The translations under genes and the position numbers were made by a program. Of a stretch of DNA of 33,618 nucleotides, positions 1 through 7,547 are shown in pieces (position 1 is the first letter of the stretch; every line of letters begins with the position of its first letter). The notes below the pieces were generated by a model, which was not told the origin of the DNA, made no database searches, and worked only from the letters and a program-made list of their open reading frames with translations. Location of the stretch: IMG/VR virus record IMGVR_UViG_3300046028_001801, positions 1 to 33,618 of that record. The stretch is one strand, 5' to 3'. This DNA is from a virus.

Positions 1-1
1 A

Positions 2-490
2 GACTTTAGTTCAGGTTCACCAACTTTTAGAATTGGCGACGTGTTTACTATTGCTAACGTGTTTGCTGTTAACCCACAGACTCGTCAGTCAACAGGTTCA
101 CTACAACAGTTTGTTGTAACTGCTAATCTAGACATTTCTTCAACCACAACTGGTACATTAACAGTATCGCCAGCGATGTATACCTCTGCTAACGCATTGG
201 CTACCATCAATGCTTTCCCTGCTGCTAGTGCTGCTTTAACTTTCCTAGGTGGATCTGCAACAGCTTACCCACAAAATTTGATCTATCACAAAGATGCGAT
301 CACTTTTGCGACTGCTGACTTGCTATTACCACAAGGTGTAGACATGGCTTCACGTCAAGTTCACAACGGTATCTCGATGCGTATAGTACGTCAGTACGAC
401 ATCAACAATGACCGTTTACCTTGCCGTATTGACGTTCTATACGGTTTCAGCGCAATCCGACCACAAATGGCTTGCCGTCTGTGGGGTTAA
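2..490 (+). CDS. Major capsid (coat) protein, P22 gp5-like, C-terminal part (5' end outside window)
   Basis: The reading frame is open from the first bases of the window, so this is the 3' part of a longer gene; the GTG at 41 is internal. The last ~45 residues carry the signature of the P22-type coat family: RIVRQYDINNDRLPCRIDVL, followed by a Tyr-Gly and a short conserved end in which an Ala-Cys-Arg-Leu motif is nearly terminal. This protein would form the T=7 icosahedral shell. Directly downstream lie a strong terminator and two small head-type genes, then gp4-like and gp10-like genes, the expected neighbours of a P22-type coat gene. Family knowledge and context make the call strong; the N-terminal two thirds cannot be examined. 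Confidence 0.9.
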   Translation, partial: DFSSGSPTFRIGDVFTIANVFAVNPQTRQSTGSLQQFVVTANLDISSTTTGTLTVSPAMYTSANALATINAFPAASAALTFLGGSATAYPQNLIYHKDAITFATADLLLPQGVDMASRQVHNGISMRIVRQYDINNDRLPCRIDVLYGFSAIRPQMACRLWG

Positions 491-498
491 ACCTAAAT

Positions 499-524
499 GC
501 TCCCGTGTAAACGGGGGCTTTTTT
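499..524 (+). terminator. Rho-independent terminator after the coat gene
   Basis: The arms GCTCCCGT (499-506) and ACGGGGGC (511-518) form an 8-bp stem with one G-T wobble and a GTAA loop, followed by six Ts (519-524). It begins 9 nt after the coat stop codon and 21 nt before the next gene, so it probably limits read-through from the highly expressed coat gene. Confidence 0.9.
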
Positions 525-544
525 AATATTTAAGGAGAATTATT

Positions 545-943
545 ATGGCATTACCTAATGGTGCAGGCGGTTATCAAATTAACGACGGTAACGTCGGTGA
601 AGCATTATTGTTTGTGCAAGGCGCTCCAACATCTTTAACTGCTGGCGCAACTGCAACTTCAGCTCAATTAGCAAACGGTTTGTTTGTATTTAACGGTACT
701 GCTGGCAATTTAACTCTGCCAACTGTAGCTTTGCTTGAAGCCGATATTTCTAGCGCAAGTAAAGTAGACTCTGCGTTTGACTTTATCGTTATTAATGCAG
801 ACGCCACAACCGACGATGTTACGCTAGTTGTTGGCACAGGTTGGACAATTGTTGGCAATGCAGTTGTATCTGAAGCTACTTCAGCCCAGTTCCGCGCCCG
901 TAAAACAGGCGAAGGTACTTGGACTTGCTATCGTATTGCTTAA
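545..943 (+). CDS. Small head-associated protein (possible decoration protein), unknown function
   Basis: 132 aa with an excellent SD (AAGGAG, then 7 nt to ATG). It is rich in Ala, Thr, Val and Gly with alternating polar/hydrophobic stretches suggesting beta strands, and has no signal peptide or membrane segment. It sits between two rho-independent terminators right after the coat gene, a common place for decoration or head-fibre proteins. The gene is its own cistron: terminator, SD, ORF, terminator. I do not recognise a named domain; the decoration role is inferred from position and composition only. Confidence 0.75.
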   Translation: MALPNGAGGYQINDGNVGEALLFVQGAPTSLTAGATATSAQLANGLFVFNGTAGNLTLPTVALLEADISSASKVDSAFDFIVINADATTDDVTLVVGTGWTIVGNAVVSEATSAQFRARKTGEGTWTCYRIA

Positions 944-946
944 TGT

Positions 947-971
947 AATCCCCCGCTTCGGCGGGGATTTT
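947..971 (+). terminator. Rho-independent terminator with UUCG tetraloop
   Basis: The stem CCCCGC (951-956) / GCGGGG (961-966) is closed by a C(UUCG)G tetraloop. Outer A-T pairs (947-949 with 967-969) form after one bulged C at 950, and a short T run (968-971) follows. It starts just after the stop codon at 943. The short U tract suggests partial termination, letting some transcription through to the next gene. Confidence 0.75.
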
Positions 972-984
972 AAAAGGAAAAATT

Positions 985-1398
985 ATGTCGTCTAATACCA
1001 AACCAATTGGCGTTGCTTTTGAAGATCAAAACATTATCGGATCTAATTTTGTATTAGCTGGTGGCGAGTTGGGCTACACCGCAGAAGCAAGCGGTACAGT
1101 AACTCAATTGACAGACAAGTCTACAGGGGTAACCTTAAACAAGTCTGCTGGTCAGATTACACTAAACGGCGCCGCTTTAGCTAACATCACAAACGTCTCG
1201 TTTACTTTGACTAACAGCACAATCAGCGCAAAAGACGTTATAGTTTTAAGCGTTGCGTCTGGTGCTACCGCTGGTGCATACAACTGCTGGATTTCTAGCA
1301 AAGCTACTGGAAGTTGCGTAATTACAATACGTAACCTTTCGGGCGGTTCGCTCTCTGAGGCTTTTGTGCTTAACTTTGCAGTTATCCACGTTTTATAA
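985..1398 (+). CDS. Virion-type protein with a beta-rich domain shared with the 2352-3041 protein
   Basis: 137 aa, SD AAAAGGAAAAATT before ATG. From residue ~27 to the end (starting GELGY, then GTVTQ, KS-GVTL-KS, QITLN, SFTLTN, and GSLSEA near the C terminus) it aligns without gaps to the last ~110 residues of the fibre-like protein at 2352-3041, with more than half the positions identical by eye. The ~26-residue N terminus is unrelated to that protein. The domain looks like an all-beta, low-charge virion surface module, so this may be a short head fibre or decoration protein. It is followed by a UUCG hairpin. No enzyme motif is visible. The function is inferred from position and paralogy. 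Confidence 0.75.
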   Translation: MSSNTKPIGVAFEDQNIIGSNFVLAGGELGYTAEASGTVTQLTDKSTGVTLNKSAGQITLNGAALANITNVSFTLTNSTISAKDVIVLSVASGATAGAYNCWISSKATGSCVITIRNLSGGSLSEAFVLNFAVIHVL

Positions 1399-1405
1399 TG
1401 CTAAA

Positions 1406-1425
1406 TGGGGGACTTCGGTTCCCCA
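1406..1425 (+). other. Intergenic UUCG hairpin without a U tract
   Basis: TGGGGGAC (1406-1413) pairs with GGTTCCCCA (ending 1425) around a C(UUCG)G tetraloop; eight pairs include one G-T. No T run follows, so it is not a canonical terminator. It sits between the stop at 1398 and the ATG at 1433 and could protect the 3' end of the upstream message or slow translation of the next gene. Confidence 0.6.
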
Positions 1426-1432
1426 ACTAACT

Positions 1433-1615
1433 ATGACTATATATCTAAGACATCCTGATCACGGTAGTAAAGTTGCTACGATGGAACAAGAAGCAGAATT
1501 TGATGAACAAAATGGCTGGGTGCGTTATACTAACGATACGCCATCCGAAGAAGAAATGATTGCGGCTCCAGTCAATACGTTGGAAGTAAAAAGACGTCGT
1601 AAAACTATCGAGTAA
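1433..1615 (+). CDS. Small acidic/basic hypothetical protein (60 aa)
   Basis: I place the start at the ATG at 1433 (MTIYLRHPDHG), after the UUCG hairpin. The frame is open further upstream, but that would overlap the previous gene and translate the hairpin. The middle is acidic (EQEAEFDEQNG, PSEEEM) and the end strongly basic (KRRRK). Proteins of this type are common between head genes of such phages. No domain is recognised and no clear SD is visible close to the start. It precedes the gp4-like gene by 10 nt. Confidence 0.6.
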   Translation: MTIYLRHPDHGSKVATMEQEAEFDEQNGWVRYTNDTPSEEEMIAAPVNTLEVKRRRKTIE

Positions 1616-1625
1616 AGGGTGAGTT

Positions 1626-2342
1626 ATGGCAATTTATACCGCCAACGATCAAATTAATGGAGCGCTACGTCTATTAGGAGTATTGGCTGAAGGTGAAACG
1701 CCATCCGCCGCTACGTCGCAAGATGCCTTAGCTGCATTAAATCAAATGATTGATTCATGGAATACTGAGCGTCTAGCAGTATTTTCTACGCAAGACCAAG
1801 TATTTAATTGGCCACCTAATGTACTAAGTAGGACACTAGGCCCTTCAGGTGACTTTGTAGGTAATCGACCTGTTCTATTAGACGACTCTACATACTTTAT
1901 TGACCCTGCCAACGGTATCTCGTTTGGTATTAAGATGATTAATCAACAGCAATATAACGGTATTGCGGTTAAGACAGTCACTAGCACCTATCCGCAAGTC
2001 ATATTTACCAATATGACGTACCCTAACATTGAGATGTATATCTATCCTAAACCAACTAAAGTGTTGCAATGGCATTTTATTTCGGTTCAGGAGTTAACAC
2101 AGCCAGCCACGCTTGCAACTAATATATTGTTTCCACCAGGCTATTTAAGAGCTTTTAGATATAACTTGGCGTGTGAGTTTGCTGCCGAGTTTGGCGTTGA
2201 GCCAAGCCCACAAGTATCACGCATTGCAATCACGTCTAAACGCAACATAAAACGCATTAACAACCCAGATGATATTATGTCCTTGCCGTACAGTATTGTT
2301 GGCACACGTCAGCGCTATAACATATTTGCAGGGAACTACTAA
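1626..2342 (+). CDS. P22 gp4-like head-completion / tail accessory factor
   Basis: 238 aa. The N terminus (QINGALRLLGVLAEGETPSA, then DALAALNQMIDSWN) matches the helical start of the P22 tail accessory factor gp4 family. In that family a ring of subunits binds beneath the portal, stabilises packaged DNA and receives the rest of the tail. P22 gp4 itself is shorter (166 aa); this longer form has extra beta-rich sequence in the middle, as in many environmental podoviruses. The C-terminal part (FRYNLACEFAAEFG, then a basic KRNIKRINN stretch) is the conserved second helical region. The GTGAG at 1620-1624 is a usable SD. Position after coat and before gp10-like fits exactly. I see no lytic-enzyme signature. 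Confidence 0.85.
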   Translation: MAIYTANDQINGALRLLGVLAEGETPSAATSQDALAALNQMIDSWNTERLAVFSTQDQVFNWPPNVLSRTLGPSGDFVGNRPVLLDDSTYFIDPANGISFGIKMINQQQYNGIAVKTVTSTYPQVIFTNMTYPNIEMYIYPKPTKVLQWHFISVQELTQPATLATNILFPPGYLRAFRYNLACEFAAEFGVEPSPQVSRIAITSKRNIKRINNPDDIMSLPYSIVGTRQRYNIFAGNY

Positions 2343-2351
2343 GGATAACGT

Positions 2352-3041
2352 ATGAGTGATATTGCTATTACCGAATTACCCGTCGCAACCGCAGCTGCGA
2401 CCACAGACATATTCCCTATCGTTCAAAGCGACAATGTTACTAGACAGATAACTAATGCGTTAATATTTACATCACCTACGATTACTAGCCCTACGCTAAT
2501 AACCCCTGCATTAGGCACGCCTGCAAGCGGTAACATCAGTAACTGTACTGGTAGCCCTGTATTAGTTACGCCTGCGCTAGGCACTCCATCAAGCGGTATA
2601 TTAACTAATTGCACAGGTAGCCCTACGCTAACATCGCCTGTCTTAGGTAACGCTACAGCTACTACGATTGCTACAACAGGTAATATTCTAATATCAGGAA
2701 CAGGTAAATTAGGCTATACAACAGGTTCAGCGGGTACAGTTACGCAAGCGTCTAGCAAATCTAATGGCGTTACGTTATCTAAATCAAATGGTCAAATTAC
2801 GTTAAATGCTGCGGCATTAGCATCCGACACAACCGTATCGTTTACGCTAACTAACACAGTTATTGAAGCTGGCGACGTGTTAATTTTGAATCATATTAGC
2901 GGTGGTACAGCAGGTTCTTATCTGTTAAACGCACAATCGGCGGCTGGGTCAGCAAGCATTAACGTGCGTAACATTACAAGCGGTTCGTTGTCAGAAGCTA
3001 TTGTTATTGCGTTTGCGGTCATTAAAGCTACTACTGCGTAA
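2352..3041 (+). CDS. Fibre-like virion protein with 22-residue repeats; mosaic of two other genes
   Basis: 229 aa in three parts. Residues 1-40 (ITELP, then DIFPIVQS, TRQ) resemble the N terminus of the S74 tail fibre at 31650-33170 (ISALP, EILPIVQS, TRQ). Residues 46-110 hold tandem 22-residue units of the pattern SPTLITPALGTPASGNISNC, a repeat widespread in phage fibre-like proteins. Residues ~115-229 are a paralogue of the protein at 985-1398. The N-terminal segment is probably a virion attachment module and the C-terminal one an exposed beta domain. It lies between gp4-like and gp10-like genes, so it may decorate the tail hub. No enzyme motif is seen; the domain relations are direct observations, the role is inferred. 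Confidence 0.8.
   Translation: MSDIAITELPVATAAATTDIFPIVQSDNVTRQITNALIFTSPTITSPTLITPALGTPASGNISNCTGSPVLVTPALGTPSSGILTNCTGSPTLTSPVLGNATATTIATTGNILISGTGKLGYTTGSAGTVTQASSKSNGVTLSKSNGQITLNAAALASDTTVSFTLTNTVIEAGDVLILNHISGGTAGSYLLNAQSAAGSASINVRNITSGSLSEAIVIAFAVIKATTA
2487..2681 (+). repeat. Tandem ~66-bp repeats encoding TPALGTP-type units
   Basis: Two full 66-bp units (2487-2552, 2553-2618) encode SPTLITPALGTPASG- and SPVLVTPALGTPSSG-type repeats, each ending N-C-T-G. A degenerate third unit (2619 to about 2681) follows in the same frame. Copy number in such arrays can change by recombination. Confidence 0.85.
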
Positions 3042-3043
3042 GT

Positions 3044-4651
3044 ATGAAAAGCCCAATATTAGGTCAAGCCTATGTAGCTAGATCAATCAATGCGGCAGAT
3101 AACCGCATGATTAATCTATACCCTGAAGCAATGCCTGAGGGGGGAAAAGAAACGGGGTTTCTAAATAGAGCGCCTGGTCTTAGAAAACTAGCTACAGTTG
3201 GTATTGGCCCAATCCGTGCAGTATGGGCAAATCAATCAAGTAACGAAGATGCTTTTGTAGTATCAGGTAATGAGTTTTACCGAATAGATAATCAGTATAA
3301 CGTCAGGCTCTTAGGGCTTGTGTCAGGTACGGGGCCTGTATCTATTGCCGACAACGGCATACAACTGTTTTTAGCGTGTAACCCTAATGGGTTTATTTAC
3401 AACAAGTCTACACAAGCATTTCAACAAATTACCGACCCTGACTTTGCAGGCGCTGTTACTGTAGGCTACATCGACGGCTATTTTGTATTCAATCAACCAG
3501 ACTCGCAAGTTATTTGGATTACAACGCTACTAGACGGTACGTCTGTTGACCCACTAGACTTTGCTAGTGCTGAGAGCGCTCCTGACGATTTATTAAACGT
3601 AGCGGTCAACAATCGTGAAGTTTGGTTGTTTGGTACTAACTCTACCGAAGTTTTTTACGACTCAGGCGCAGTAGACTTTCCTTTGTCACCTATCCAAGGT
3701 GCGTATAACGAAGTGGGTTGTTTAGCTACTTATTCGGTTGCTAAACTAGACAACAGTTTATTTTGGTTAGGCGCTGATGCACGGGGTTTTGGTATTGTCT
3801 ATCGTAACCAAGGTTATAACGCTGTTAGGGTTTCCACCCATGCTATTGAGTTTGCCATTCAAAACTACCCTGTTTTAGCTGACGCTGTTGCGTATACATA
3901 CCAGCAAGAAGGCCATTCTTTTTACGTGTTGACATTCCCTACAGCAGGTAAGACTTGGGTTTATGACGTAGCCACGCAGTTGTGGCATGAGCGTGCAGGG
4001 TTTGTTAACGGTGAGTTTACCCGCCATCGTTCTAACTGTCAGATGAATTTTAACGACACAATCGTTGTTGGTGATTACCAAAACGGCAATATCTACGCTT
4101 TGGACTTAGATGTTTATGATGATAGCGTAGGGGTTCAAAAGTGGTTGCGGTCATGGCGAGCAATACCAACGGGTATGAATACGCTCAAGCGTACAGCGCA
4201 ACATACATTACAGCTCGATGCCGAAACAGGCGTTGGGCTTAACTTGTACCCTGAGTATACGCAAGCTGAGTATATTGATACACAAGCAGGGTTTCGACTT
4301 GCAACAGGGCCTACAGGCAATTTGCTAACAGAAGCAAGCGATGTTTTAGTTACGGAATCTGGCGATCCTATAGCAACAGATTACGATTTATTAGTTACTA
4401 CGGTTCATTCGGCAGCGCCAGGCTACATCCCGCAAGCCATATTGCGTTGGTCTGACGATGCAGGGCATACATGGTCTAATGAGCATTGGGCGTCAATGGG
4501 CAAAATTGGTCAGTACGGCTTTCGTACCTTTTTCCGTCGCCTTGGCATGACCGTTAAGTTGCGTGATCGAGTCTATGAAGTGTCAGGCACGGATCCTGTC
4601 AAGATTGCTATTATGGCCGCAGAAATACAAGTGTCACCGACAAGAGCATAA
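3044..4651 (+). CDS. P22 gp10-like packaged-DNA stabilisation / tail hub protein
   Basis: 535 aa. The N terminus (ADNRMINLYPEAMPEGGKET, then a GFLNRAPGLRKLATVG-like stretch) is the hallmark of the gp10 family (Phage_stabilise), where a hexamer sits under the gp4 ring and closes the head. P22 gp10 is 472 aa; this one is slightly longer, with a C-terminal part rich in aromatic beta strands (RWSDDAGHTWSNEHW is typical of the larger members). The start is 2 nt after the previous stop, and its stop overlaps the next start (TAATG). Residues ~425-440 contain NLLTEASDVLVTESG, which recurs in the 54-aa protein at 31407. Order after the gp4-like gene supports the call. Confidence 0.88.
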   Translation: MKSPILGQAYVARSINAADNRMINLYPEAMPEGGKETGFLNRAPGLRKLATVGIGPIRAVWANQSSNEDAFVVSGNEFYRIDNQYNVRLLGLVSGTGPVSIADNGIQLFLACNPNGFIYNKSTQAFQQITDPDFAGAVTVGYIDGYFVFNQPDSQVIWITTLLDGTSVDPLDFASAESAPDDLLNVAVNNREVWLFGTNSTEVFYDSGAVDFPLSPIQGAYNEVGCLATYSVAKLDNSLFWLGADARGFGIVYRNQGYNAVRVSTHAIEFAIQNYPVLADAVAYTYQQEGHSFYVLTFPTAGKTWVYDVATQLWHERAGFVNGEFTRHRSNCQMNFNDTIVVGDYQNGNIYALDLDVYDDSVGVQKWLRSWRAIPTGMNTLKRTAQHTLQLDAETGVGLNLYPEYTQAEYIDTQAGFRLATGPTGNLLTEASDVLVTESGDPIATDYDLLVTTVHSAAPGYIPQAILRWSDDAGHTWSNEHWASMGKIGQYGFRTFFRRLGMTVKLRDRVYEVSGTDPVKIAIMAAEIQVSPTRA

Positions 4652-4845
4652 TGGAAAATATAACCCAAATCCCTTCATCTAAAGTACCTGTGCTATTGGC
4701 TGATACAGATTTAATGTCAACCCAATGGTACAGATTCTTCTTTAACATCTATACGCTAACCAATAATGGCGTGTCAGGCAGTTTTACAACAAGCGATGGT
4801 AAAACAGTCACCGTCACTAACGGCATCATTACGGCAATTGTATGA
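4651..4845 (+). CDS. Small tail-region protein with C-terminal DGKTVTV motif (64 aa)
   Basis: The start overlaps the preceding stop by one base (TAATG). The N-terminal half ends in STQWYRFFFNIY, and the C-terminal half has a beta-hairpin-like SDGKTVTVTNGIITAIV. Small proteins of exactly this layout recur next to gp10-like genes in many podoviruses; their function is unknown to me. It occupies the place of the P22 tail needle gene 26 but is far too short and lacks a coiled coil, so I do not call it a needle. Confidence 0.75.
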   Translation: MENITQIPSSKVPVLLADTDLMSTQWYRFFFNIYTLTNNGVSGSFTTSDGKTVTVTNGIITAIV

Positions 4846-5375
4846 ATATAGAAATGACCGTCACTTATGGCCAAGGGTTTTTACCTACATTACCTATGTT
4901 TGCAAATATGGGTTTGGCTAATATTAACGTAACGCCTGATAAAATTGTTAAGTTGCAAGATGAATTGCTTAAAATGGAACAAGCAGACATTGTAACTGAG
5001 CATACGTTTACACCAGGCGTTTACGAACGAAAGATTATTGTACCGCCGTGGTGTATTTTAACGGGGGCGGCGCATAAAACAGATTACAAAGTTCGGCTAG
5101 AAAAAGGTACAATTGCTGTTAATATTGGTACAGAAGTAAAAATATTGACTGCGCCATGTGAATTTGATGCTTGTGCTGGTGAACAACGTGTTGGTCGCGT
5201 ATTTGAAGATGAAGTAGTTTGGGTAGATATTTACGCAAATCCTGACGATTGTAAAGATGTATCAGTTTTAGAAGATCGACTTTATGTTGTACCTGAATGT
5301 GGATTAGGCGCAAACAGAGTTAAACAGTTAGCGACAACAAACATAGCTAAACTTGTTAATGAGGGAGAAATATAA
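4842..5375 (+). CDS. Hypothetical virion-assembly protein at the gp14 position (177 aa)
   Basis: ATGA overlap with the previous gene shows translational coupling, and TAATG overlap with the next gene continues it. The N-terminal 60 residues contain a short amphipathic helix (KIVKLQDELLKMEQ). The middle, about 60-140, is beta-rich with VPPWCILTGAAHKTDYKVRL, which reads like a cupin-type barrel. Cys residues occur at CEFDAC and DDC. In P22 the gene between the needle gene and gp7 is gene 14 (172 aa, head assembly); similar size and position suggest an analogue, but I see no sequence proof. Confidence 0.7.
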   Translation: MNIEMTVTYGQGFLPTLPMFANMGLANINVTPDKIVKLQDELLKMEQADIVTEHTFTPGVYERKIIVPPWCILTGAAHKTDYKVRLEKGTIAVNIGTEVKILTAPCEFDACAGEQRVGRVFEDEVVWVDIYANPDDCKDVSVLEDRLYVVPECGLGANRVKQLATTNIAKLVNEGEI

Positions 5376-6172
5376 TGGCAGGATTTACAGCAGCAGCAAT
5401 AGGCGGCGCAGCCTTAATAGGCGCTTATTCATCTAGTAGAGCCTCTAGCGCACAAGCGCAATCAGCAGGCGAAGCTACGCAAGCGCAACGTGATATTGCT
5501 AACCAACAAGTTGCGCTTCAACGTGAACAGTATCTAAAAAATCTTGAGCTAAACGCACCGTTTAGAGAAGCGGGTTTAACTGCTCAGAATAAACTATTAG
5601 GCTATTTAGGCTTAGGCGAAGGCGATGGCAGATACGCTAGAGATTTTAGTATGGCCGACTACCAAGCTGATCCAGGCTATGCATTCCGTTTATCCGAAGG
5701 TACAAAAGCGCTTGACCGTACAGCAGCTGCTAGAGGTGGTTTGTTATCAGGCGCTGCTTTAAAAGGAGCGCAACGCTTTGGACAAGACTTAGCATCGCAA
5801 GAATATCAAAATGCGTTTAATCGCTATCAAGTTAACCGTTCTAACCAATTAAACCCCTTACAAAGTTTATTAGGTGTAGGACAAACAGCCGTAGGGCAAG
5901 ACATTAGTGGCGGCAATACGTACGCAAGTAATGTAGGTAATGCGCTAGGCGCATTTGGTGCTGGTCAAGCTAGTAACATTATTGGCGCAGGCAACGCAAG
6001 AGCGTCTGGGTACGCTGGCATGGCTAATCAATTCAGTAGCGGCGTAGGCCAAGGGTTAAATTTTTATCAAAATCAAAATTATTTAAACAGACGTTTTCCT
6101 ACAGCAGGGGGCGGTGGGTATGTTATGCCAGAACCATACTCATACGGCGGCGCAGACGCCAACACAATGTAA
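5375..6172 (+). CDS. Ejection protein, P22 gp7-like DNA transfer protein
   Basis: 265 aa, starting with a hydrophobic Ala/Gly-rich segment (AAAIGGAALIGAYSSSRASS) that could insert into membrane. A long helical Gln/Ala-rich region follows (QREQYLKNLELNAPFREAGL), then the widely conserved block DYQADPGYAFRLSEGTKALD with ARGGLLSGAALKGAQ, typical of small internal virion proteins of P22-like and T7-like phages. The C terminus is Gly/Asn/Tyr-rich. These proteins are packed in the capsid, leave before the DNA and help form the conduit across the envelope. It is first of three consecutive genes matching P22 gp7-gp20-gp16 in order and size (P22 gp7 is 229 aa). Confidence 0.82.
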   Translation: MAGFTAAAIGGAALIGAYSSSRASSAQAQSAGEATQAQRDIANQQVALQREQYLKNLELNAPFREAGLTAQNKLLGYLGLGEGDGRYARDFSMADYQADPGYAFRLSEGTKALDRTAAARGGLLSGAALKGAQRFGQDLASQEYQNAFNRYQVNRSNQLNPLQSLLGVGQTAVGQDISGGNTYASNVGNALGAFGAGQASNIIGAGNARASGYAGMANQFSSGVGQGLNFYQNQNYLNRRFPTAGGGGYVMPEPYSYGGADANTM

Positions 6173-6187
6173 TTTTAAGGACTAATT

Positions 6188-7534
6188 ATGCCTATTGATC
6201 CAAGTATTGCGTTAAGTATTAAACCTGTTCAAATTCAAGACCCGTTAAACCGCATGGCTGCAATGATGCAGATTGAAAGCGGTCAACAAGGTCAGCAACT
6301 TAATGCGTTACAAATGAAAAAAGCGCAACAAGAGTTTGATACGCAAAATAGATTGGGTAAAGCATGGCAAGGATCTATTAACCCTGATACAGGTGAAATA
6401 GACTACAACAGTTTATTAAGAAATTTAGCTCAAGATGAAATTGGCGCAACAGCTATTCCTGGTGTTATTAAGCAAAGAAAAGATGCTGACTTAGCCGCGC
6501 AACAATTAAAAACACAACAATTTGAAACACAGAAAAAAATAGCAGACCTTACTGCACAAATGAAACGTGATTTAAGTAGAAGTCCAACTAACGCAAACAT
6601 TGAAGCGCATTTTGAAGATTTTGTATCTAGTAAACTTTTTAACCCACAACAAATAGCCGCCGCACAAGCTACGCGAGATCAATTGTTGGCTATGCCTTTA
6701 GCCGATAGACAGCCATATTTATCAAGTATGGGTGCAACAGCAAGTGATTTAAAACCAACTATTAAAGATACAGATATTGGCGGAAGTATACTTCCACGCG
6801 TGCTTGATGCGTATAGTGGGACACAAATAAGCCAAGGAACACCTATTGTAAAAACACCGACAATTGCAGATAAAATATCGCAAGGTAATTTGAATGTAAC
6901 GCAACAACGGTTAGCAAATGAAACAAATCCTGAACTAATACGATTAAAAGCTGAAAATACAGAACTTGGCAAACTTGCTGCTGGGCAATCACCCCTTGCA
7001 CCTAAAGTTATAGCTGCTGACGCGGGTAAAAATTTAGTCGGCGATGTGGCTACTCAAATGGGTAACTCATATCTTAAATTGTATGAATCAAGCGGTATTA
7101 AATCTACTAGTAGAGGCGCTGCCGCTAATTTAGCTGCTAGCTCTCAATCTTCTATGCTTGGTCAAATAGGTGGCGGTATTTTAGGTACAGAAAATCAATC
7201 GGAACGTGATTTTATTAAATCGCAACGACCAATTCTAGTACAAGGAATTGTTAAAGCAACAGGCATGACGGCATCGCAAATTAACTCTAACGTCGAATTA
7301 AAGAATTTATTAGACGCGGCTACAGATCCCGATAAAGGATATGAAACTAACGCTAAAAATTTAAACTTAATTAATAAGCGTTTTGGAACAGGAAAAAATA
7401 TTGTGCCTGAAAAACCAATTGCGGCAACACAAAGTGGGGCAAATACTGTAATTACTTCAGATGGAAAAACTTATACTTTTCCAACCCCCGCCGCCGCTGC
7501 GCAATTTAAACAAGCCATTTCTAAAATCCAATAA
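6188..7534 (+). CDS. Ejection protein at the P22 gp20 position (448 aa)
   Basis: 448 aa, SD-like AAGGACTAATT before ATG. The sequence is almost entirely helix-forming and Gln-rich in the first 180 residues (MQIESGQQGQQLNALQMKKA; LAAQQLKTQQFETQKKIADL) with no enzyme motif. A second helical region ends in a small beta tail, SGANTVITSDGKTYTFPTPA, often found at the ends of phage internal proteins. P22 gp20 is 471 aa and lies between gp7 and gp16 exactly as here. The family itself is fast evolving, so identification rests on order, size and composition. Its final codons and following spacer share a 14-bp identical block with the end of the gene at 14879-16006. Confidence 0.7.
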   Translation: MPIDPSIALSIKPVQIQDPLNRMAAMMQIESGQQGQQLNALQMKKAQQEFDTQNRLGKAWQGSINPDTGEIDYNSLLRNLAQDEIGATAIPGVIKQRKDADLAAQQLKTQQFETQKKIADLTAQMKRDLSRSPTNANIEAHFEDFVSSKLFNPQQIAAAQATRDQLLAMPLADRQPYLSSMGATASDLKPTIKDTDIGGSILPRVLDAYSGTQISQGTPIVKTPTIADKISQGNLNVTQQRLANETNPELIRLKAENTELGKLAAGQSPLAPKVIAADAGKNLVGDVATQMGNSYLKLYESSGIKSTSRGAAANLAASSQSSMLGQIGGGILGTENQSERDFIKSQRPILVQGIVKATGMTASQINSNVELKNLLDAATDPDKGYETNAKNLNLINKRFGTGKNIVPEKPIAATQSGANTVITSDGKTYTFPTPAAAAQFKQAISKIQ

Positions 7535-7547
7535 GGACTAAAATAAT

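Noticed and set aside
1364-1432. Upstream extension of the 60-aa gene start
   Set aside because: It would start inside the previous gene and translate through a UUCG hairpin; the ATG at 1433 is cleaner.
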